Shown here one piece after another: positions 25,588 through 33,736 of a stretch of 64,000 nt of DNA (positions are counted from its first letter, which is position 1; every line of letters begins with the position of its first letter). The notes below the pieces were generated by a model. It was not told the DNA's origin. It ran no database searches and was given only the letters and a program-made list of their open reading frames with translations. The DNA comes from JAXLYE01 sp046351595 (lineage in GTDB: Bacteria; Myxococcota_A; Polyangia; Palsa-1104; JAEUJZ01): contig JAXLYE010000006.1 in NCBI GenBank assembly GCA_046351595.1, positions 62,001-126,000 of the forward strand, read 5' to 3'. A program made the translations under genes and the position numbers.

Positions 25588-27201
25588 TCAGGCGAGCAGC
25601 GCCCCGGGGTTGAGGAGCCCGTCGGGATCGAGCGTGCGCTTGACCGCGGACAGCGCGCTGCCAAACAGCGGGTCGCGCTCGCGCTCGTAGTAGCGGCGGA
25701 AGTCGCGGCCGATGGCGTGGTGGTGCGTGGTCGTCCCGCCCTCGGCCAGAAGCGCCTCGGTCGCGGCGTCCTTGATCGCGGCCCACTGCTCCAGCTCGGC
25801 GCCGCGGCGCGCCGGCGCGATGACCGTATAGTACGGCGCCGCGCCGTCGGGGTAGGCGTGCGTCAGGCGGCAGCTGACCAGGCCCTTGCCGCAGACCTCG
25901 CGCACGGCGCGCTCGGTGGCCTCGGTGACGGCGCGGTGGAAGGCGGGGAAGCGGTCCCAGGTCACCGCGGTCTCGAACGTCTCGACCAGCAGGCCGCGCT
26001 GCACGAGCGCGTCGCGCAGGTACGGAGCGCGCAGGAACGCGGCGCGCCAGCGCTCGGCCGGCTCTGCACTCTCGGTGCGGGCGGCGTCGGCGGCGCGCTC
26101 GCCCTTCTGGCTCTGCGCGAGCACCGTGGCGCCGTGATCGCGCGCGCAGCGCAGCCCCTCTTGCAGCCACGCGCCGAGCGGGTGATCGCCGGACTCGAAC
26201 CCGAGCAGCACCAGCGCCTGCCCGGTCCCGGCGCCGTTCATCAGCGCCTCCAGCGGGTCAAGCAGCCGCAGGTTCGCCGGGTACAGGCCCGCCTGCGCGA
26301 TCGCCCGCACGAAGCCCGCACCGACGAGGAAGTCGGGGAAGGCGAGGGTGGCGCTGGCGCGGAAGCGGGGACGCTCGGCCAGGCGCACCCACGCCTCGGT
26401 GAGGACGCCGAGCGCGCCCTCGGAGCCGATGAACAGCCGATCCGGCGCCGGACCCGCGCCCGAGGCAGGCAGCCGCCGCGTCGCGACCAGGCCGCTCGGC
26501 GTGACCAGGCGCAGCGACTCGACCAGCTCGTCGATGTGCGTGTGCAGCGTCGCGAAGTGGCCGCCGCTGCGGGTCGCGATCCAGCCGCCCAGCGTCGAGA
26601 AGGCGAAGCTCTGCGGGTAGTGGCGCAGGCTGAGACCGCGCGGCTTGAGCGCCGCCTCGAGATCCGGCCCCAGCGCCCCGGCCTGGATGCGCGCGGCGCG
26701 GCTGATCGGATCGATCTCGAGCACCTGGCCCATGCGCGCGAGATCCAGCGACAGCGTGCCGGAGAAGCCCGGCCCGACGTCGGCCTCGACCCCGCCGCAG
26801 ACGCTGGTGCCGCCGCCGAACGGGACGACGGCGATGCGGCGGCGGGCGCAGTGCGAGAGGACTTCGATGATGTCCTCTTCGCTCTCGGGATACGCGACCA
26901 GATCCGGCGCGATCCGGAAGTCGCCGCGCAGCCCGCGCACCAGATCGCGGTACGAGCGCCCGTAGCAGTGCCGCGCGCGCTCGTAGCGATCCGCGGTGAG
27001 CAGCGCCCGCAGCCGCGGCTCCATCGGGAGCCCGATGCGGGCCGGCGGCAGCTCGATCTGCTCGAGCGACGGCGGCGCCTGCGGCACGAGCTCGCCCAGG
27101 CCCAGAAAGGCGCGCAGCCCGGCCTCGGCCGCGGCCAGCACCTGCGCGTCCGCGCCTTCCCCCTCGTTGCCCCACCCCCAGAAGCTCCGTCGGCTCTGCA
27201 T
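25588..27201 (-). CDS. FAD-binding oxidase, alkyldihydroxyacetonephosphate synthase-like
   Basis: A 537-residue VAO-family flavoprotein. The FAD-binding domain is clear (PDLVAYPESEEDIIEVLSHC, VVPFGGGTSVCGGV, RIQAGALGPDLEAAL, FSTLGGWIATRSGGHFAT, DRLFIGSEGALGVLTEAWV) and the cap domain ends with the THHHAIG motif and LDPDGLLNPGALL. The His triplet is the hallmark of alkylglycerone-phosphate synthase, which makes the ether bond of ether lipids; myxobacteria produce such lipids. ATG 27201 is chosen because AGGAGG lies 5 bp upstream; longer in-frame starts lack a site. Divergent from the AgmX/PglI-domain gene. Confidence 0.85.
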   Translation of the reverse strand: MQSRRSFWGWGNEGEGADAQVLAAAEAGLRAFLGLGELVPQAPPSLEQIELPPARIGLPMEPRLRALLTADRYERARHCYGRSYRDLVRGLRGDFRIAPDLVAYPESEEDIIEVLSHCARRRIAVVPFGGGTSVCGGVEADVGPGFSGTLSLDLARMGQVLEIDPISRAARIQAGALGPDLEAALKPRGLSLRHYPQSFAFSTLGGWIATRSGGHFATLHTHIDELVESLRLVTPSGLVATRRLPASGAGPAPDRLFIGSEGALGVLTEAWVRLAERPRFRASATLAFPDFLVGAGFVRAIAQAGLYPANLRLLDPLEALMNGAGTGQALVLLGFESGDHPLGAWLQEGLRCARDHGATVLAQSQKGERAADAARTESAEPAERWRAAFLRAPYLRDALVQRGLLVETFETAVTWDRFPAFHRAVTEATERAVREVCGKGLVSCRLTHAYPDGAAPYYTVIAPARRGAELEQWAAIKDAATEALLAEGGTTTHHHAIGRDFRRYYERERDPLFGSALSAVKRTLDPDGLLNPGALLA

Positions 27202-27235
27202 CGCGCCCTCCTGTCCGCAGTGGTGAATACGCCTG

Positions 27236-27253
27236 TGTATATACCCGGATACA
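27236..27253. promoter_or_regulatory. AT-rich dyad in the divergent promoter region
   Basis: TGTAT and ATACA arms around 8 bases, in the AT-rich pocket (27221-27255) of the 140-bp region between the AgpS-like gene and the AgmX/PglI-domain gene. Candidate operator or promoter for the minus-strand gene. Confidence 0.35.
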
Positions 27254-27341
27254 GCGTGGGCGCGCTGCGATTCGCGATCGCTCACGCGACATGCTGCGCG
27301 CAGCGCGGGAACCCCGGGCGCGCGGTGGTGTCTGTGCGCTC

Positions 27342-27719
27342 ATGAGACACCATCGGTGCCTTGCCGCCGCCCTGCTGCTCGCGTGTCCGCTCGCAGCGCA
27401 GGCCAGCTCCCTGGACAAGACGCTCGTGCAGCGGGTGATTCGAGAGAGGCAAGCGGAGTACCAGAAGTGCTACACCGAGGCGCTCTCCTGGAACCCGCAG
27501 CTCAAGGGCCGCCTGCTGGTCCGCTTCACCGTCGAGAGCGATGGAGAGGTCAGCAGCGCATCCGAGCAGGCCGCCGCGGGCGAGCGCTTCCCGGACGAGG
27601 TCGTGGTGATGTGCGTCACCGAGCAGTTCAAGCAGCTGCGCTTCCCTCCCGGACCGCAGACCGTGCACATCGTCTATCCGCTGGTGTTTACTACGAAGAC
27701 GGCGAAGCCGCAGCCGTAG
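27342..27719 (+). CDS. Periplasmic AgmX/PglI C-terminal domain protein
   Basis: A 125-residue exported protein. ATG 27342 gives a clean signal peptide (MRHHRCLAAALLLACPLAAQASS); an upstream in-frame ATG at 27291 would not. The mature part matches the AgmX/PglI C-terminal domain: VIRERQAEYQKCYTEAL, NPQLKGRLLVRFTVESDGEV, CVTEQFKQLRFPPGP, VHIVYPLVF. This TonB-C-like fold is common in myxobacterial envelope and gliding machinery, normally at the end of longer proteins; here it stands alone. Its two cysteines may pair. Role unknown beyond an envelope location. Confidence 0.85.
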   Translation: MRHHRCLAAALLLACPLAAQASSLDKTLVQRVIRERQAEYQKCYTEALSWNPQLKGRLLVRFTVESDGEVSSASEQAAAGERFPDEVVVMCVTEQFKQLRFPPGPQTVHIVYPLVFTTKTAKPQP

Positions 27720-27823
27720 GGAGTAGGAGCGCAGGGCTCTGCGCGCTGCGCTCCAGAGTCCGGATCGATCCGGATTCCTGTCGCGGACATACTCTCCTTG
27801 AGCGTTCTTCCTTTCGGCTGCCG

Positions 27824-29413
27824 CTACGGCGTCTTCTCGTCGAGGAAACCCTCCTGGCGGAGCAGCGCGCGCAGGCCGGGATCGTCGGCGCGCAGTGGCG
27901 GCAGCCAGGACTGCAGGTGCTCGCGTCGCCACCAGGCGCGATCTCCGAGCGGCGCCAGGTGGTAGCGATACAGCTCGGCGCGGATGTAGCGCGGCGGCCG
28001 TTCCGGGAAGGGGTTGTGCTCGAGCAGCCGCAGGGTCCCGGGGTCGCCGTGCAGGAGCTTGTGGACGAGGTACAGCGTCCACGGCTCCGACAGCGGATCC
28101 GACATCGCCGCGAACCACACCTGCCAGTCCAGGCGGTACTGGATCGGGCTCAGGATGCACGGCCGGCGCATCACGTCGCCGGGCTTGCACTTCCACTCGT
28201 AGGCGACCCAGCGCGAGGACTCGCTCGGGACCTCGTCGCTCGTGCCCTCGAAGAGGATCTCGTCGCGCTCGCGCCCGACGCTGCCGAAGGCGCCGTAGGT
28301 GTTCACCAGGTTGAGCGGATCGTAGGCGTCGTTCATGCTCTGCTCGCGCGAGAACAGGTTCCTCGTCGGCGCGATGCTGAGCAGGGCGACGAGGCCGCAG
28401 ACGACGAACACGGCGATGCGCCCGGGTAGGGAGGGAGGGAGCTGCCGCGACGGATCTCCGGCCTCTCGCGCCCGCGCGCCGAGCCGCCGCGGCAGCCCCC
28501 GCATCAGCAGCGCGTCGTCGAGACACGCCAGCAGCGGCACGATGGTGAGCCAGTTCAGGAACGACAGGTTGCCGCTCAGGATGAGCAGCCCCTGAAATGC
28601 GATCATGCCGAGCCCCGCGACCCGCCGCGCGAGCTTCGGACCGAACACGAAGAGCGGCAGGACGAGCTCGCAGAGGTGGTTTGTGAGCACCCCGAGCTTG
28701 TGCGCCCACGCCGGCAGGAAGTGGAACAGCGGCGTGAGCGGCGACGGCAGCGGCTGCGTCTCGAAGTGGAAGTCGAGGCAGGTGAGGTCGCGCCAGCAGG
28801 GGTCGCCGCGCAGCTTGATGAGCCCCGCGCCGAGCATCACCCGCAGCGCCAGCCAGCGGAACAGCCAGATGACCGGCTCCGGCGCCGGCCGCCGCGGGAA
28901 CGGACGCCCGTCGAGCAGCGGCACCAGGAAGATCGCCAGGAACCCGGTCTCGCAGAGCAGCAGCTCCCAGCCGTAGCCGTACCAGATCTGGCCGATGTGG
29001 ACGTACGACAGGTACAGCGCCCACAGGACCGCGAGCAGGAGCGCGTTGGCGTAGCCGCACAGGACGAGCAGCGACAGCAGCACCCCGGCCCACGCGAGAC
29101 CGATGAGCAGGCCGTCCGAGACGTGCACGAAGAACAGGCTCGGCAGCCGCACGAAGCCCTGCCAGCGCGAGCTCGCCGCGATGATGCGACCGAGGTACCG
29201 CGCGGCCGGCGTGAGCCCGTCCTGACCGAGCAGCGGCCGCACCTGCGTGGCCAGCGAGTAGAACGCCGCGAGGTAGACGAAGCCGAGGAGCCGCAGCAGC
29301 ACGAAGCGCAAAAGCTCGTAGCGCGGCCGCGGCTTCCGCAAGAGCTCAACCTCGGGGGCTTGGTCGGAGTCCGTCAACGAACCGATTCTAAGCCGCGGGT
29401 TTCCAGGCCGCAC
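27824..29413 (-). CDS. Lipase maturation factor family membrane protein
   Basis: A polytopic protein of up to 529 residues related to LMF1/LMF2. The family block GAGLIKLRGDPCWRDLTCLDFHFETQPLPSP is present (about residues 197-227), with LSFLNWLTIVPLLACLDD and the C-terminal soluble domain (TYGAFGSVGRERDEILFEG, then SPIQYRLDWQVWFAAMS). About nine hydrophobic segments occur before residue 370. In animals these proteins help fold lipases in the ER; bacterial homologues have no settled role. The GTG start at 29413 lacks a ribosome site; a TTG at 29377 is an alternative. Confidence 0.88.
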   Translation of the reverse strand: MRPGNPRLRIGSLTDSDQAPEVELLRKPRPRYELLRFVLLRLLGFVYLAAFYSLATQVRPLLGQDGLTPAARYLGRIIAASSRWQGFVRLPSLFFVHVSDGLLIGLAWAGVLLSLLVLCGYANALLLAVLWALYLSYVHIGQIWYGYGWELLLCETGFLAIFLVPLLDGRPFPRRPAPEPVIWLFRWLALRVMLGAGLIKLRGDPCWRDLTCLDFHFETQPLPSPLTPLFHFLPAWAHKLGVLTNHLCELVLPLFVFGPKLARRVAGLGMIAFQGLLILSGNLSFLNWLTIVPLLACLDDALLMRGLPRRLGARAREAGDPSRQLPPSLPGRIAVFVVCGLVALLSIAPTRNLFSREQSMNDAYDPLNLVNTYGAFGSVGRERDEILFEGTSDEVPSESSRWVAYEWKCKPGDVMRRPCILSPIQYRLDWQVWFAAMSDPLSEPWTLYLVHKLLHGDPGTLRLLEHNPFPERPPRYIRAELYRYHLAPLGDRAWWRREHLQSWLPPLRADDPGLRALLRQEGFLDEKTP

Positions 29414-29452
29414 GGATCCGCGCTGTCATCGTTCCCCGACCCATCCGCTGCA

Positions 29453-30439
29453 TCAACAAGCGGCTCTGCCGCCCCGGGGAACGCGCCGTCGCCGCAGCTC
29501 GACGGGAGCATGAGTCTCCACCGACAGCACCACGCGCAGGTCGTGGCGGCGCAGCGCGGCCTCGTACTCGGCCTGCGAGAAGAACAGATACTCCTCGCGC
29601 AGCTCGGCCTCCCAGTGCTCGCGGTAGTCCTTGCGCAAGAGGAACTCGGCGACATGGCGCAGGCCGACGCGGTAGCGGCGCCAGCTCGGTCCGGAGTCGG
29701 GCTGGCGGCTGAACGGCACCGGCGCGCTCGGGTTCTGGCTGGAGCGGAAGCCGGCGGCGAAGCGCTCGAACAGCGCCGCCGTCGACAGCGCGGTCGCCGG
29801 GGCCGATGCGACGTCGCCCGCTGCCGCGCCCGTGCCGTCGCCGTCCGGCAGATCGAGCAGCACCTCGGCCGGACCGCGCGGCACCACGAAGTCGCGCACG
29901 ATGAGGACGCCGCCCGGGCGCAGCGCCGCGGTCTGGCTGTGCAGCGCGCGCTCGACCTCGCGCAGCGAGAAGCCGTTGAAGCTGGTCAGGTGGTGCCACA
30001 CCGACGAGTTCAGCGCTCCGTCGAGGCTGCCCGGCGGGAACAGCGGCTCGGCGATGTCGCCGACGCGGTAGGCGAGGTTCTCGCGCTGGTACTGCGCCTG
30101 CGCGTAGGCCACGGACTCGGCGGCCACGTCGATGCCGATGACGTGCAGGCCGCCGTGCAGGCAGGCCAGATCGAAGCTGCCCTTGCCCGAGCCGCAGCCC
30201 ATGTCCGCCAGGCAGCCGTGGGCCGGAAAATAGGCCGTGGTCAGCGCGACCTTCTGCTGCATGGACTTGTCCATACCCGCGTAATAAGACGCATAATCGT
30301 CCGCGCCGCCGCGTGCCTGCCCGGAGTAGGCCGCCGCAGGGCCCGCAGCGGCTGCTGCCGAGGCGCCTTTTAGGTCAGCTGTCGTTGCGGCTGCTGCCGT
30401 CGGGGTGTGGTCATCACAAGGCCGGGTCGGGGCGCTCAT
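29453..30439 (-). CDS. SAM-dependent methyltransferase, class I
   Basis: A 328-residue soluble protein with a class I methyltransferase core: motif I LADMGCGSGKGSFDLA, acidic motif II GLHVIGIDVA, YRVGDIAEPLFPPGSLDGAL and LRPGGVLIVRDFVVP. The Ala-rich first 40 residues are probably disordered. The C-terminal 110 residues (WRRYRVGLRHVAEFLLRKDYREHW, EEYLFFSQAEYEAALRRHDLRVV) form an extra domain of unknown role. Substrate unknown. ATG 30439 is preferred to a GTG four codons upstream. It runs head-to-head with the chemosensory operon across an AT-rich 132-bp region. Confidence 0.85.
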   Translation of the reverse strand: MSAPTRPCDDHTPTAAAATTADLKGASAAAAAGPAAAYSGQARGGADDYASYYAGMDKSMQQKVALTTAYFPAHGCLADMGCGSGKGSFDLACLHGGLHVIGIDVAAESVAYAQAQYQRENLAYRVGDIAEPLFPPGSLDGALNSSVWHHLTSFNGFSLREVERALHSQTAALRPGGVLIVRDFVVPRGPAEVLLDLPDGDGTGAAAGDVASAPATALSTAALFERFAAGFRSSQNPSAPVPFSRQPDSGPSWRRYRVGLRHVAEFLLRKDYREHWEAELREEYLFFSQAEYEAALRRHDLRVVLSVETHAPVELRRRRVPRGGRAAC

Positions 30440-30479
30440 GGCGGGGGCCACCTGGGGCGCGACAGGGCGCGCACTATCA

Positions 30480-30555
30480 CCAATCTTTTCGCTCTATTAG
30501 ACAGGTAATCAAGGAAATAGACCTAGCTGCGCAGAATTACAAAATAAGATGGTAG
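30480..30555. promoter_or_regulatory. AT-rich promoter region of the chemosensory operon
   Basis: About 60% A+T in a genome that is otherwise about 30%, located between the divergent methyltransferase and receptor-like genes. TAGAC occurs twice in the same direction (around 30498 and 30518). No single -10/-35 pair is decisive. Confidence 0.4.
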
Positions 30556-30571
30556 GCAGTGAGATGAGGCG

Positions 30572-32911
30572 GTGAGGCTTCGGGTGCAGCTCCTCTTATC
30601 GGCACTGGGCACCGCGCTTCTTTGCGCGCTGGTGGCTGTCTTCCTGCTGGGCGAGCGGGCCAGCGACAGCAACATCCGGATGCTCGATGAGCAGGTGCGG
30701 CTCGGCGAGCAGGCGCTGGTGCGGCAGTGGGCGCTGCACCGGGCCGAGCGCCAGCGCGCGTTCGCGGCGGTGGCGTCGCAGCCGGCGCTGCGCGAGGCGC
30801 TGTCCGCAGGCAACCGCTCGGTGCTGTCAGCGTTCGTGCAGCAGGCGCGTACCGCGGGCGCCGATGCCGTGGCGCTGGTCAACCGCCAGGGCCAGGCCAT
30901 GAGCCAGGACGGCCCGTCGGGGCTGCTGCTGCCCGAGCTGACGCAGCGCAGCCACGTGCCCGAGAGCGGCGCGCTGTTCGCGCTGGCCAACGACCTGTTC
31001 GACGTCTTCCGGCTGCCGGTCGGCACCGACGCGCCGGTCGGCTACCTGATCGCCACCAGCCGCATCGACTCGAGCCGGCTGAAGGAGGACCTGGAGCCGT
31101 TCGGCGTGTTCGCCGCGGTGGCCGTCGACAACGCGCTCATCACCTCGCTGCCGCCGGGCGTGCTGACGACGCCGCGCTGGGGCCCGGATCCGCAGCAGGG
31201 CCTGCCCGAGCTGGCGGCGCGCTACCGCCTGCGCATCGCGACGTTCGACAACGGCCGCGTGCTGCTGGCGGCGCCGCTCGTCGCGGTGCGCGCCTTCGGC
31301 TCGGACTTCCTGCGCCAGATCGCGGGGCTTCTGGTCATCGTCGTCGCCGGGTCGCTGGCCGTGGCGCTGGTGGTGCTGTCGCGCATCACCGGGCCCATCG
31401 AGGGCCTGCAGCAGGCCGCCGACATGATGAGCCTGGGGCACCTGACGCGCAGCCGGGCCATGATGAAGCCGCTGGCCGACCGCAAGGACGAGATCGGGGC
31501 GCTGGCGCGGACCTTCATGGCCGCGGCGCAGCGCCTGCACTCGGTGGTCAGCGCCAGCCAGCGGCTGATCCGCGACATCGACGCGACGGTGCTCGTCGTC
31601 GAGCGCTCGGCCGGCACGGTGTCGCAGGGCGCGCAGCAGCAGGAGGAGCGGCTGAAGGAGCTGCTCGCCAACCTCGGGCCGCTCACCGTCGGGCTGGAGC
31701 AGACCATGCAGGGCCTGCAGGACGCGCGCAGCCTGGTGGTGCAGCTGGCGCTGCACAGCAGCAACGCCGATCAGTCGCAGGCCGTGGTCTTCACCGTGGC
31801 GCGGCGGGTCGAGGCGATCGTCAGCGCCAGCGCCAGCTCGGGCGATGTGCAGGACGGCCGCTCGTATCGGACCGCCACGGTGCTGCAGCAGGTCAGCGCC
31901 CTGGTCTCGGCGGTCAACGATCAGCGCGACGCGCTGGCGCGGATCCGCGAGCAGACGCAGGTGCTGCGCACCCGGCTCGACGCGGCGCTGGAGTCGCAGG
32001 TGCGCGAGCAGCACCACGGTCAGTTCGCGCAGCGCGCCGGCGCCGAGATCGGCCGCGTCGCCCGCCTGCACGCCCAGGAGTCCGAGGCCCTGCGCGTCTC
32101 GGCCGAGCAGCTCCGCACCGACATCGAGGAGCTGCAGGGGCTGCTGCACACCGTCGACACGCGCGAGGACGGCCGCGCCAGCTACTCGGGCGACCGCGCC
32201 CGCCTCTCCGTCTCCGGCGCCCACGCCCGCGCCGCCGCCGAGGCCCGCGAGCGCAGCCTCAGCGGCAGCGGCACCCGCCGCCCCGTGCGCGTCGGCAGCT
32301 CGTCGCCCAGCGCCCGGCCGATCGGCGCCGCGGGCCCCGCCGGCTCGTCTCCAGGCGTGCGGCCCGTCGGCGGCGTCGGCAGCAGCAGCCCGGCCTCCAA
32401 GCCGCTGTCGACGGGTCGCTCCAGCGGCACCAACAAGCCGGTGCCGAGCGCGGTCTCGGCGCGAGACGGCGGCGTGCCGCAGAGCGCGGTGTCGGCGCGC
32501 GGCATGCGTATGACCTCGCCCGCCGGCGCGACCGGCGGCCCGCTCGGCGCCACCGCCGGCCCCGTCTCGTCGGGGCAGCTGCGCCCCGTCGCGGCCCCGA
32601 GCGCCGTCTCAGGCCGCAGCTACAACAAGCCGGCGCCGAGCGCGGTCTCGGCCGCCGGTGTCGGCGCCGACGGCACCGCGCTGTCGCAGCCGAGCACGGT
32701 CTCGGCGCGTAACGTCCGCTCGCCGCTGCCGAGCGCCGTGTCCTCCGGCGGCCTGGTGCCCGCGGTCAAGCCGAGCGCGATGTCGGGCGGGGCCGCGCGC
32801 TCGGCGATGTCGGCCAGCGGCCTGCGCGCCGTCTCGGGCCCGCGCAGCGTCCCGCCGCCCGGCGACGCCGGCCAGTCCGGCGTCAGCGAGCTGCCCAACC
32901 GCCGCAGGTAG
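30572..32911 (+). CDS. Receptor-like membrane protein with HAMP, no MCP tip, and PSAVSAR-repeat tail
   Basis: A 779-residue protein opening the chemosensory operon (GTG start behind GAGG). Layout: TM1 (LLLSALGTALLCALVAVFLLG), extracytoplasmic sensor about residues 35-245, TM2 (IAGLLVIVVAGSLAVALVVLS), HAMP (about 265-325, RITGPIEGLQQAADMMSLG), then about 230 residues of coiled coil. The conserved MCP hairpin tip (the LLALNAxIEAARAGExG region) is missing. From about residue 550 the protein is low-complexity Ser/Ala/Pro/Gly, and residues 623-765 repeat PSAVSAR or close variants about nine times. It probably senses a signal and acts through HAMP and coiled coil, but not through a normal CheW/CheA contact; the tail may be a docking platform. 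Confidence 0.8.
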   Translation: MRLRVQLLLSALGTALLCALVAVFLLGERASDSNIRMLDEQVRLGEQALVRQWALHRAERQRAFAAVASQPALREALSAGNRSVLSAFVQQARTAGADAVALVNRQGQAMSQDGPSGLLLPELTQRSHVPESGALFALANDLFDVFRLPVGTDAPVGYLIATSRIDSSRLKEDLEPFGVFAAVAVDNALITSLPPGVLTTPRWGPDPQQGLPELAARYRLRIATFDNGRVLLAAPLVAVRAFGSDFLRQIAGLLVIVVAGSLAVALVVLSRITGPIEGLQQAADMMSLGHLTRSRAMMKPLADRKDEIGALARTFMAAAQRLHSVVSASQRLIRDIDATVLVVERSAGTVSQGAQQQEERLKELLANLGPLTVGLEQTMQGLQDARSLVVQLALHSSNADQSQAVVFTVARRVEAIVSASASSGDVQDGRSYRTATVLQQVSALVSAVNDQRDALARIREQTQVLRTRLDAALESQVREQHHGQFAQRAGAEIGRVARLHAQESEALRVSAEQLRTDIEELQGLLHTVDTREDGRASYSGDRARLSVSGAHARAAAEARERSLSGSGTRRPVRVGSSSPSARPIGAAGPAGSSPGVRPVGGVGSSSPASKPLSTGRSSGTNKPVPSAVSARDGGVPQSAVSARGMRMTSPAGATGGPLGATAGPVSSGQLRPVAAPSAVSGRSYNKPAPSAVSAAGVGADGTALSQPSTVSARNVRSPLPSAVSSGGLVPAVKPSAMSGGAARSAMSASGLRAVSGPRSVPPPGDAGQSGVSELPNRRR

Positions 32912-32971
32912 TCGCTCGCGCCCGCAGCGTCGGATTGACAGCACGATCCGGCCTGCGCTGTAATCGCGCTC

Positions 32972-33376
32972 ATGCTCGGCTCGCGGCGCGGCTCCGTCGA
33001 AAAAATCCCTCTCTTGGGCGGGGCGCTCGCCTGCGCGCTGGTCGCCTGCGGCCTGGCCGGCTGCGCCGCGGCGCCTCCCGGCATCTACCCGCCGTGGTCC
33101 CAGGCCGCGGCAGCGGTCAAGGTCTACTTCGCCGACGACAAGCCCGACTGCGAGGAGATCCTGCCGATGGGCAACATCGAGGCGGTCTCGCGCGTCACCG
33201 AGTCGCAGAAGGCCAAGGGGATGACCGCGACCCTGGACTCGGGCCTGGCGTGGCTGCGCGAAGAGACGGCGCGGCGGAACGCCAACGCGGTCCGCGTGCT
33301 GACCCACCGCCCCAACGAGGATCAGAGCGCCTACCTGATCACCGGCGAAGCGTTCCTCTGCCGCGGCGCGCGCTAG
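32972..33376 (+). CDS. Small DUF4156-like lipoprotein
   Basis: A 134-residue lipoprotein: signal MLGSRRGSVEKIPLLGGALACALVACGLAGC with the lipid Cys at about 31. The mature part (VKVYFADDKPDCEEILPMGNIEAVSRV, then ARRNANAVRVL, then GEAFLCRG) follows the DUF4156 pattern of small enterobacterial lipoproteins: two cysteines and an NANAV motif. It sits between the two receptor genes. A link to signalling is only positional. Confidence 0.75.
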   Translation: MLGSRRGSVEKIPLLGGALACALVACGLAGCAAAPPGIYPPWSQAAAAVKVYFADDKPDCEEILPMGNIEAVSRVTESQKAKGMTATLDSGLAWLREETARRNANAVRVLTHRPNEDQSAYLITGEAFLCRGAR

Positions 33377-33736
33377 CGCCTCGACGCAGAGCCCGGGCCA
33401 CACAGACAAGATCTTTGCGGCCATTGCGCGCCACGCGCCGCGGCCGTTGCCGAGCGCTGGCCGGCGCCAGGGACCGCTGCCCGGATCCCTTGCGCCTCAT
33501 TAAGGTCGCCGGGGCGAGTCCGTAATCCGTTACCGCCACGAAACGACCCAGCCGGCCGCGTCGCTCTCTCCGACGACAGCGCGGGCGCGCCGGGGGCGTT
33601 TCCTTCCGCGCGTCCGCAGCCGTCGCGCGGTCGCGCCGCGGCTCTGAATGGGCGCGCTTCCCTCCGTATCGATACGCAGCGTATGATGGGCTGGGGTGTC
33701 GCATGGCTGCGCGCGGTGCCCCGCTCAGAGCTTCAC
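33377..33736. other. 360-bp non-coding stretch before the MCP gene
   Basis: No gene supported on either strand. The only structure seen is a perfect 12-bp palindrome CGTATCGATACG at 33665-33676, 61 bp before the chosen MCP start, in a small AT-rich pocket. It may hold an internal promoter for the che genes. Confidence 0.5.

Noticed and set aside
30572..32911. Annotation of the first che-operon gene as an ordinary MCP
   Set aside because: It has HAMP and coiled coil but no hairpin-tip motif; a true MCP is the gene at 33737.
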